A stretch of 7,286 nucleotides of DNA from Oligoflexales bacterium (lineage in GTDB: Bacteria > Bdellovibrionota_B > Oligoflexia > Oligoflexales > CACXFL01): assembly GCA_028282865.1 (NCBI GenBank), contig JANQHA010000223.1:1-7286 (forward strand). The letters are read 5' to 3'. The translations under genes were made by a program, and so were the position numbers. Positions 1-6,099 of the stretch are shown one piece after another. Each line of letters begins with the position of its first letter. Positions within the stretch are counted from its first letter, which is position 1. The notes beneath the pieces were generated by a model. That model ran no database searches. It was given only the letters and a program-made list of their open reading frames with translations, and was not told the DNA's origin.

Positions 1-483
1 GACGATATACCTCCTGAATGCACAGTAGAGATTCCTGCTGAGCTGGTTGGTCTCTATAAATCACAGAAAGACCTGCCCTGGTATTCGTCCTCCCACAAAC
101 TAGTGGGAATATTTCAAGACTCTCTCCAACTGTCTCTTTTGAGTGATTTTGACAATATTGCTCCACCGTATTTTCCGTTTATACTGGCCGGTCATCTAAA
201 TAGAGACTTTCAGGCGGTGCTTAACGGAGTTAGGTCTATTACTCAGCAATTCTTTATAGAGGAAGGATACTACGACCCATTTACTCACGCTTTTTATGCG
301 GAGCTAAATAACGGCAAAACTCTATATGGTAAAATTCACAGTAATCAGATAAATGGCTATCTATCTGGCGAGGCTAGGCCAGGAAAAAATATTGGCTGGG
401 AAAGAGTGGAAAAGTTCAAAAAGGATGAACCTATCAAGGAAAATCTACAACATTCGGTTGCTAAACCTCAGAACACTCAATAA
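1..483 (+). CDS. Unrecognised protein, C-terminal 160 residues (5' end outside window)
   Basis: The reading frame is open from the first base to the TAA at 481-483, giving 160 residues. No ATG, GTG or TTG occurs in frame before the GTG at 103, and that GTG has no Shine-Dalgarno sequence in front of it, so the gene almost certainly begins to the left of the window. I do not recognise the family. The visible part has no membrane segment. It alternates short hydrophobic and polar stretches, with many aromatic residues in the middle (around YYDPFTHAFYAEL, residues 98-110), and looks largely beta-stranded there. The last 25 residues are polar and Lys/Glu/Gln-rich and are likely disordered. The next gene on the same strand starts 81 nt later, with a stem-loop between, so co-transcription is possible but not shown. 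Confidence 0.75.
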   Translation, partial: DDIPPECTVEIPAELVGLYKSQKDLPWYSSSHKLVGIFQDSLQLSLLSDFDNIAPPYFPFILAGHLNRDFQAVLNGVRSITQQFFIEEGYYDPFTHAFYAELNNGKTLYGKIHSNQINGYLSGEARPGKNIGWERVEKFKKDEPIKENLQHSVAKPQNTQ

Positions 484-509
484 CATATATATTGTTTTGG
501 CATAAGCCT

Positions 510-534
510 GCGGCTGTTTGTATCCAACAGTCGC
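510..534 (+). other. 9-bp stem-loop in the intergenic gap
   Basis: The arms at 510-518 and 526-534 pair over nine positions (eight Watson-Crick pairs plus one G-U pair in RNA) around a 7-nt loop. It lies 27 nt after the stop of the first gene and 30 nt before the ATG of the next. No T-run follows on either strand, so it is not a standard intrinsic terminator. It could be a 3'-end stabilising hairpin, a weak terminator or a leader structure of the downstream gene. The pairing is seen directly; any role is inference. Confidence 0.45.
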
Positions 535-554
535 TATCAGTTGCTATATCACCT

Positions 555-560
555 AAGGAA
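555..560 (+). promoter_or_regulatory. Ribosome binding site that sets the start at 565
   Basis: AAGGAA lies 4 nt before the ATG at 565 and inside the longer frame that could start at TTG 541. Starting at 565 puts a charged n-region and hydrophobic core directly at the N-terminus, as a signal peptide needs. The TTG at 541 has no purine-rich sequence at a usable distance. Confidence 0.65.
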
Positions 561-564
561 AATT

Positions 565-1428
565 ATGAAAGACTACAAGCTATTTCTATTTTTTCTGCCG
601 CTACTAATGCAAAACTCGTCTTGTAAATCTAGCTTTAACGACAGTAGCGCTAAAGTAGTCACTGATGGTGACTACCTTCCTAGTAAAGACGCCCCAGAGC
701 ACTCATGTGCGATATTCTACTTTTCAAAAGATAAAAACAAAGAGTATAAAAAGTTAGAGAATCTATGCACTGGAGACTTTATTGCTAAAAGAAAGTTCCT
801 TACGTCCGCTATTTGTGAGGAGGGAATGAGTAACAAGAGCTTCGCCCGATTCATCCATTGCGAGAAAATTAAACAGACTATCAGGATATTTCCTAAGGAT
901 GAGAAGGTTGACATGCACCCTGACTTTAAAGGCGACGATTTCGAGGTCAATGGGTCTAGCATCAACACGAATGACGTCGCTATTATCTGGACCCCTTCAG
1001 ATTTTAAAGGTGAGCTAGTAGAATTAAAATTTGACTCTACCAGCAAAATATTGAAGTCTAGCGAGTGCCAAGTTTGGGGATACGGACTCAACAACCAAGA
1101 TACTTTCGGAAAAATCTTAGGCATAAGCCTTAAGATCCCCCCTAAAGCAATCATCGATGAAGCACCTACGGTAACTTGGAATAGCAATACAATTCCAATT
1201 AGTGGCGACGCCGGAGCTGGTATTCTATGCTACCATGAGAAAAAAAGAGTTAGGGTAGGAACTGTCACAGAATTTGGGGAGATAGCCTCACGATTGATCT
1301 CACGTTTTGAAAAGCTTAGCAATAACTCAAAGTGGGTGTCATCAATCATCAAAAGAAAGCAATATGTAGATAAAAAGCACCCATTGAAATACAAAAAGTA
1401 CCGCCATAATAAAACCAAGTTCTTATAA
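565..1428 (+). CDS. Exported trypsin-fold protein with lost catalytic His and Ser (putative lipoprotein)
   Basis: The 287-residue product has an export signal (Lys2, Lys5, then a hydrophobic core at 6-15) and a Cys at 20 in the context NSSC. This resembles a lipobox, but Asn at -3 is not canonical. Residues 48-260 follow the chymotrypsin/trypsin (S1) pattern: CTGDFIAKRKFLTSAIC (68-84) aligns with the region ending LTAAHC, HPDF (118-121) and NDVAII (136-141) align with the catalytic Asp region, WGYG (171-174) with the usual WGxG, and GDAGAG (214-219) followed by a Cys with GDSGGP. Asp137 is kept, but the catalytic His is Ile83 and the catalytic Ser is Ala216, so proteolysis is not expected. 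Cys68 and Cys84 match the disulfide that normally flanks the His. The tail, 263-287, is very basic (11 Lys/Arg, one Asp). Likely role is binding rather than cleavage, in the periplasm or at the outer membrane; the ligand is unknown. The start was chosen by the ribosome binding site and signal peptide. Confidence 0.75.
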   Translation: MKDYKLFLFFLPLLMQNSSCKSSFNDSSAKVVTDGDYLPSKDAPEHSCAIFYFSKDKNKEYKKLENLCTGDFIAKRKFLTSAICEEGMSNKSFARFIHCEKIKQTIRIFPKDEKVDMHPDFKGDDFEVNGSSINTNDVAIIWTPSDFKGELVELKFDSTSKILKSSECQVWGYGLNNQDTFGKILGISLKIPPKAIIDEAPTVTWNSNTIPISGDAGAGILCYHEKKRVRVGTVTEFGEIASRLISRFEKLSNNSKWVSSIIKRKQYVDKKHPLKYKKYRHNKTKFL

Positions 1429-1449
1429 TTTATTAATAGAAATTGTAAG

Positions 1450-3867
1450 CTAGCCAGACATCTTCATTGATAACTGGTCGATCGTATCAGATCCAGTGGA
1501 GTTGCCAAATATGATAGAGAGATCTTTACCGATAGCTAACATAAGACTCACATCGGAGGTAGAAAAAGTAAGGCCATTTTTCTTGTCAGCGACAGTAATC
1601 ACTCCAATCAAATCACCTAAATATATCAGTGGAATAATAATGCAGGCTCCCGTTTCATAATGAGCATCAGAGCGATTCTCATAGCTACCTTTAAAGCGCG
1701 GATCCGTACCAATATCGTCGATAACGACTGGCTTTCGGTTTTTTAAGACATAACCAATCACACCATCTGCTTCAGATATCTCATACTGCACTAGCTTAGT
1801 TCGCTCTTTTTCACCAAACTTGCATCTCGCGGTCAGACGACCCTCGCCCCCTCGGTCTCGGGTATAAACCGTAGCCCGGCCGGCTCCAATAAACTTACAA
1901 ATTTTGTCTAAGGTAGACTTAATGATTAAATTGGTATCTCGAGATTCTCTAAACTCACGGCCGATTTCCAGCAATAACTGGCTTCGTTTATGGCTTCTTC
2001 TAAATTTTAAATTCTCCAGTGCGTGTTCAAGGGTCGTTATTATCACAAGAACAGGACTCAGCACCATTGGGAAGAAACTGCTAAAATCTCTTAGGCTCCC
2101 CCTTAGAGCTCTGGAAACCTCGAAAATAAACCCATCTCTAGTCGCTGAGAAGGTAAATACAAATAGGAATAAGCAAGCGACAAAGCAGGTACCGGCATAG
2201 ACCGACTCGTAGGTATAAATGCGTTGACCACTGGCTACTTGCCTTGACTCACGAATAACATTAAACAGCATAAAGCAAGACATAGCTAAAGTGAGATAAC
2301 CACATATCTGCAAGACCAAATCGTACCTTTGGACATAACTATCGACCGTCCCATTCTGGGTTAGTAGCATACTAAGTATTAGGCCCAATGAGAATACTGC
2401 CAAAAGATTATTAAGCCTCTCTAGCCGCGGCCGACCGATCAGGTAGAGATAGGAAGAAAACAAGACAAAACCCGAAAGACTTAGAGACACGACTTTAATA
2501 CTTCGATGAATTTGATAAGGCAAATTATCTGAAAACATCGGAGTGTAATAGAGCGCTAGCAAGGCCCCCATTAGAAAGTAAACAGAGAAATACCGAAACT
2601 GCTTCTTGTGCCGATAGAACAGATAGTAGAAAGCACATGTCAGCATAAATAAAATTGCCATAACCAACTGAACATATCGACGTACATGAAACTGAAAGGT
2701 ATTTGCTCGAATAGCAGCTCGAGTAACACGGAAGTCAGCTATAAAGCTGCCAATCGACGGTAAGTATTTGATGCCTGGGTCAACGGTTTTATTAGAAAAG
2801 GCCCTGATTAATATGGTATTTATCCCCTGCGCTCTAAGCAAACTAGGGTCAAATGAATACGATACTAACTCGGAAAATTTGTCTGAGCCTCCAACAAACT
2901 GGCCATTAATAAACGTCCGATGACTTTTAGAAACAAGGCCAAGCAGCAGAGCTGGACTTTCTGGAACTTGGTCTACCTCAATTTCAAAATCCTTTTTTAA
3001 CCAGTAATCTCCGTGCAGCTTATCGAGGCTAGGCCATGTTTTGGTAATATCAATCGGAGTCCACAACTCATCATTCTTTAACACCTGAGCCAAATTTTCG
3101 CCAGATTTAGGAACGTAGTACTTCCAACCATCCTTCATAGATAGCCTGGCACCCGACGCATAATTATTCGAGTTAAACCTATATCCCGCAAAGAAAATTG
3201 CTCCGATGATAGTGAGCGCACCAAAGATCAGACAAAAATCGACTATATTAAGCTTTCTTACCTTGGGCATATCAGATGAAATCAGCTCTTTAAACATTTC
3301 AAAATTTGCAAAGAGGCCCTTACGAATCTCCCCCGACTCTCGCTCCCAGGGCATCTCAAGCGAAAGTAACTCCATAGACCTTGGGATATTCTTAAATTTT
3401 TTATGGCCAATGCTTGTATATTTAATGCGCATAGCATCACGAACGCTGCGGAGAGCGATTCGAGTCAGAGCCACACCTCCTGGTGGAGCAAAGGACTGGC
3501 TTCGGGCAGCGATGTTAACATCATGACCAAATGCATCGCCATCGAGCTCTGTGACTTCACCACAGTGAATAGCAATTCGATTTAGAAATTGCTGGTTGAT
3601 AGGCAAATCGGCATTGCGCTCTCGTATCGCCCGCTGAATTTCAATCGCACATTTGGTCGCATCTAAAGCACTTGCAAAATCTACAAAGAAACCATCACCA
3701 GTTTGCTTGCGCTCGCAGCCGTTAAAATGTGCTATTTGGTCGCGAACAATCTTGTTATTGTCGCTGAGTATTTTAAAGGCTACTGCCTCGTTCTTATAAG
3801 CAAGACTACTGTAACCGACAATATCGGTGAATAGAATTGCTCGATGTTTACGGGTTCCCGACATCAT
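1450..3867 (-). CDS. Membrane receptor adenylate cyclase: class III cyclase - TM - periplasmic domain - 7TM - GAF
   Basis: The 805-residue product likely makes cAMP from ATP in response to outside and inside signals. Residues 8-170 are a class III cyclase domain with every key residue visible: metal-binding Asp15 (FTDIVG) and Asp58 (TGDGF), adenine-selecting Lys54 and Asp111, and transition-state Asn118 and Arg122 (DVNIAAR). The Lys/Asp pair favours ATP over GTP. A membrane helix follows at about 206-228. Residues 240-385 look like a galactose-binding jelly roll of the kind at the front of GH2 enzymes (GDYWLKKDFEI, FINGQFVGG, a GINTILIRAF strand). Seven hydrophobic helices at about 399-418, 424-441, 456-477, 484-502, 515-535, 556-573 and 594-613 resemble the 7TMR-DISM membrane unit. 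Residues 645-785 are a GAF domain. Eight helices put both ends in the cytoplasm. Two adjacent ATGs (3867 and 3864) could start it, and only a weak GAAAG precedes them. It converges on the trypsin-like gene and diverges from the small lipoprotein. The domain calls are firm; the ligand is unknown. Confidence 0.88.
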   Translation of the reverse strand: MMSGTRKHRAILFTDIVGYSSLAYKNEAVAFKILSDNNKIVRDQIAHFNGCERKQTGDGFFVDFASALDATKCAIEIQRAIRERNADLPINQQFLNRIAIHCGEVTELDGDAFGHDVNIAARSQSFAPPGGVALTRIALRSVRDAMRIKYTSIGHKKFKNIPRSMELLSLEMPWERESGEIRKGLFANFEMFKELISSDMPKVRKLNIVDFCLIFGALTIIGAIFFAGYRFNSNNYASGARLSMKDGWKYYVPKSGENLAQVLKNDELWTPIDITKTWPSLDKLHGDYWLKKDFEIEVDQVPESPALLLGLVSKSHRTFINGQFVGGSDKFSELVSYSFDPSLLRAQGINTILIRAFSNKTVDPGIKYLPSIGSFIADFRVTRAAIRANTFQFHVRRYVQLVMAILFMLTCAFYYLFYRHKKQFRYFSVYFLMGALLALYYTPMFSDNLPYQIHRSIKVVSLSLSGFVLFSSYLYLIGRPRLERLNNLLAVFSLGLILSMLLTQNGTVDSYVQRYDLVLQICGYLTLAMSCFMLFNVIRESRQVASGQRIYTYESVYAGTCFVACLFLFVFTFSATRDGFIFEVSRALRGSLRDFSSFFPMVLSPVLVIITTLEHALENLKFRRSHKRSQLLLEIGREFRESRDTNLIIKSTLDKICKFIGAGRATVYTRDRGGEGRLTARCKFGEKERTKLVQYEISEADGVIGYVLKNRKPVVIDDIGTDPRFKGSYENRSDAHYETGACIIIPLIYLGDLIGVITVADKKNGLTFSTSDVSLMLAIGKDLSIIFGNSTGSDTIDQLSMKMSG

Positions 3868-4083
3868 TAACTTTCGTTTTGATTGATGCTAATTTATCGG
3901 CACAATTCGCTGTAAAATTAGTTCGGATCTAGAACTCTTGGAATAGTCTAAATAACCTATAGTTAAACTAATATTTGCAGTTTGTTGCGCGGCAGCAGAG
4001 ATGTTTTACCGTAGCTGCGATACGAGCATGCACATTGATTTTTACATTAGGAATGTCTAGATGCACCTTTTAAGTACAAAAAG

Positions 4084-4092
4084 TGCTACAAT
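4084..4092 (+). promoter_or_regulatory. Candidate extended -10 promoter for the small lipoprotein gene
   Basis: TGCTACAAT is a TGn-extended -10 element (TACAAT matches five of six consensus bases) lying 45 nt before the ATG at 4138, in an AT-rich stretch. No good -35 hexamer sits 16-18 nt upstream, which is tolerated with an extended -10. The rest of the divergent gap at 3868-4137 shows no convincing promoter for the cyclase on the other strand. It contains only a short inverted repeat (AGTTC/GAACT at 3920-3936), too small to call an operator. Confidence 0.45.
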
Positions 4093-4137
4093 ATATATTA
4101 GGTCATATAAAAATAATCAATCACGAGGCACATCATT

Positions 4138-4347
4138 ATGGGTACACTTAGGTATCTTGGTTTCTTAGTGGGGATTCTAGCAATGCTTAGTTCATGCACT
4201 GGTAGTAGCCTTACAGGCAACGAGCGTGGATCCGAGCCACTCAATGACGTCGAAGCCCTAGAATATAAAAGAGCAGTCAACCGGTGCTATAAATCCGGCG
4301 GAACAAGAGTAGTCAAAATTAAAGGTCGCTTGAGATGCTACGATTAA
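4138..4347 (+). CDS. Small lipoprotein with a conserved-looking two-Cys C-terminus
   Basis: The 69-residue product begins with a clear lipoprotein signal: Arg5, a hydrophobic core at 7-17, and the lipobox LSSC with Cys20 as the lipidated residue. The +2 residue is Thr, not Asp, so outer-membrane sorting is expected. The mature part is only 50 residues: a polar linker rich in Ser, Gly and Glu (21-38), then a compact segment with Cys50, SGGTR (53-57), and GRLRCY (63-68). The two Cys residues could form a disulfide. A GAGG at 4125-4128 sits 9 nt before the ATG, and a candidate promoter lies upstream. It stands alone between two larger signalling genes. I cannot name the family. The Cys-(x)-GG pattern faintly recalls small DUF333-like lipoproteins, but the match is too thin to claim. 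The lipoprotein call is strong; the function is unknown. Confidence 0.82.
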   Translation: MGTLRYLGFLVGILAMLSSCTGSSLTGNERGSEPLNDVEALEYKRAVNRCYKSGGTRVVKIKGRLRCYD

Positions 4348-4560
4348 CCTACTCTCCGGTAATAATAAATTTGCCCAGCTAAAAAATTAGGCTATCACCT
4401 AAAAAATACTCATTTATTTACCAAAAAATATTCTAACAAAACTAAACCGGTATCATTTACATCGTCCCTTTATCAGGCTAACCACCTAATTTTACTGCTA
4501 TAGCAAAATGGCATAGCTCCTGCAATTGCCTGGACCGAGAAGGTTTTAGGTCATCACTGG

Positions 4561-4565
4561 GGAGG
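4561..4565 (+). promoter_or_regulatory. Strong Shine-Dalgarno that supports a TTG start
   Basis: GGAGG, preceded by two more G, lies 7 nt before the TTG at 4573, which is ideal spacing. The only nearby ATG, at 4566, overlaps the end of this site and opens a different frame that stops after 18 codons (TGA at 4620-4622). In the kinase frame there is no ATG upstream before the stop at 4501. The TTG is therefore the best start. The 225-nt gap before it (4348-4572) holds only a weak extended -10-like TGCTATAGC at 4496-4504 and no clear terminator for the small lipoprotein gene. Confidence 0.75.
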
Positions 4566-4572
4566 ATGCATC

Positions 4573-6060
4573 TTGAATATCAAAACGAATATAAGTTACA
4601 AAAACACACTGCTACTCCATGACTTTACCAAAGTCATTGCTCATCACCCACCGTCCGACAACGCCAAACCTGTCTTCACTCAAATTAAAACCTTTCTGAG
4701 CAATGAATTAGGAGTGATAAATTTAGCCCTTGTTTGCCGAGACGGCGACACTGAAATTGTCGAGGTATTAGGACAGCTAGACGACAAGTTACTTAATATA
4801 GCTAAACACTGTATCAACTCAGAGAAAAACAAAGACTCGATCATAAGTGCACACATCCACTGCCGGCATTTTAATGCTGGTAGCAAGGAATATTACTTTG
4901 TTCTATTTGGGCCCGACATGAATCAAAGATCAGGCGCTGAATTAAACTCATTCATAAATCTAGCAATATCTTCTATAGCACCACTGCTACTCCTTCAAGA
5001 AGCTAAGGATTATATCTACAAGAACCTACTCGATCAAAATCAAAAAATTGCTCACGACCTAAAAAAGCCAATTGCAATGGTTAAAAAACTTATCAAAAAC
5101 TTTTCTAGCAAGAAGAGCTCTCAAGATCATAACTCTCTAACAGATTTAAACAAAAGTTTAGATTATGCTGACGACTTGCTTGAAGATATTATAAGTCCCA
5201 ATCAAAATAATTTTAAGAAAATAGATTTTAACTTAAAAGACGTCATTGAAGAGTCATTGCTAGAAGCCCAGTCTAGTCATGATGAATCTAAGGATATTAG
5301 TTACCAAGTCGATACAGATGACTACCTTCCGTTTAGCGGAAATCGTCAGAGCATACAAAGAACCTTAATTAACTTGCTAGACAACGCCATCGATGCAACT
5401 GGTAATCCCGGAACAATCTACGTATCAGCAACCAAGAAGGCTGAAGACATAGCTATATCTATAGCGAATACCGGATCGTACATCGAAGAAATTAACAGGG
5501 AACTAATATTTGAACCTCGGTTCTCGCTAGGCAAAAAGAATGGCAATGGTTTAGGCTTGGCAATCGTCAAACAAGTGGTCGAAGAACATGGAGGCAAAGT
5601 TTCTTGCTCCTCATCGCCACAAAACATTACTACATTTGATATATCGCTTCCTGCAAATGAAATTAGGGGTGCCTTACCGCGGCTAAAGAGGTCAGATCAT
5701 TCAGCTGAGAGCCAAACCGTTATAGTGATAGATGATGATCCATTTACGTTAGAGTTTTGGCGGTCACAAAACTACCCGATGCTACAGACCTTTAGTAAGC
5801 CACGGGAATTTTTCGAACATTTTAGCTCAAAAGAACAACTGAATACCAACACAGTAGTTATCACTGATTACTACTTCGACAACGAACCGAGGATGACAGG
5901 ATACGATTTTGCAAGAAAAATCAAAGAGCAAATCGAAATCCCAGTGGTTCTATCCTCCGATGTTAATCTAATTAACCCAGAAGTATCTAAAGCATTCGAT
6001 AGAAAAATCTCTAAAAACTGCGAGGACCCACTTAAAGAGGCCCTAGCGCTTTTAGAATAG
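4573..6060 (+). CDS. Soluble hybrid histidine kinase (GAF-like - kinase core - receiver)
   Basis: The 495-residue product has no membrane helix or signal peptide, so it works in the cytosol. Residues 11-140 look like a GAF-type sensor by strand and helix pattern. The dimerisation and phosphoacceptor helix carries His161 in IAHDLKKPIAMV. The ATPase domain (about 218-360) has an N box (LINLLDNAIDAT, Asn267 and Asn271), a G1 box that is variant (ANTGSYI, with Asn299 where Asp is usual and Tyr303 for the second Gly), an F box (IFEPRFSLGKK) and a good G2 box (GNGLGLAIV). A receiver domain fills 382-495: acidic pocket Asp387-389, phosphoacceptor Asp432 (ITDYYFD), switch residues near Ser461-Ser462, and a conserved Lys probably at 478. 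It is slightly short in its first helix. No DNA-binding or other output domain follows, so phosphate likely passes to a phosphotransfer protein elsewhere or the receiver tunes the kinase. No partner regulator is next door. It converges on the ankyrin gene with a 39-nt gap. Confidence 0.88.
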   Translation: MNIKTNISYKNTLLLHDFTKVIAHHPPSDNAKPVFTQIKTFLSNELGVINLALVCRDGDTEIVEVLGQLDDKLLNIAKHCINSEKNKDSIISAHIHCRHFNAGSKEYYFVLFGPDMNQRSGAELNSFINLAISSIAPLLLLQEAKDYIYKNLLDQNQKIAHDLKKPIAMVKKLIKNFSSKKSSQDHNSLTDLNKSLDYADDLLEDIISPNQNNFKKIDFNLKDVIEESLLEAQSSHDESKDISYQVDTDDYLPFSGNRQSIQRTLINLLDNAIDATGNPGTIYVSATKKAEDIAISIANTGSYIEEINRELIFEPRFSLGKKNGNGLGLAIVKQVVEEHGGKVSCSSSPQNITTFDISLPANEIRGALPRLKRSDHSAESQTVIVIDDDPFTLEFWRSQNYPMLQTFSKPREFFEHFSSKEQLNTNTVVITDYYFDNEPRMTGYDFARKIKEQIEIPVVLSSDVNLINPEVSKAFDRKISKNCEDPLKEALALLE

Positions 6061-6099
6061 TCTCCTGCCATAGGCAAAGAGCGCCCCCGCGAGTACCGC

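Noticed and set aside
103..483. A complete 126-residue gene starting at GTG 103
   Set aside because: The frame is open all the way to base 1 with sensible protein sequence, and there is no ribosome binding site before the GTG, so this is the tail of a longer gene.
499..1129. Repeated decamer GGCATAAGCC at 499-508 and 1120-1129
   Set aside because: In about 7.3 kb, many 10-mers recur by chance, and the flanks differ, so this is not a meaningful repeat.
717..1187. A 156-codon frame on the minus strand inside the trypsin-like gene
   Set aside because: It lies wholly opposite a gene with clear family motifs, shows no recognisable motif and has no ribosome binding site; it is a shadow frame. The same holds for the other short frames opposite the cyclase and kinase.
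3920..3936. Inverted repeat AGTTC/GAACT in the divergent region as an operator
   Set aside because: Arms of 5 bp with a 7-nt spacer are expected by chance, and no promoter overlaps it convincingly.
4377..4402. AT-rich hairpins after the small lipoprotein (TTAGG/CCTAA at 4387-4402)
   Set aside because: The stem is only 5 bp and AT-rich, and the T-run needed for termination lies on the strand opposite to the gene. Not convincing as its terminator.
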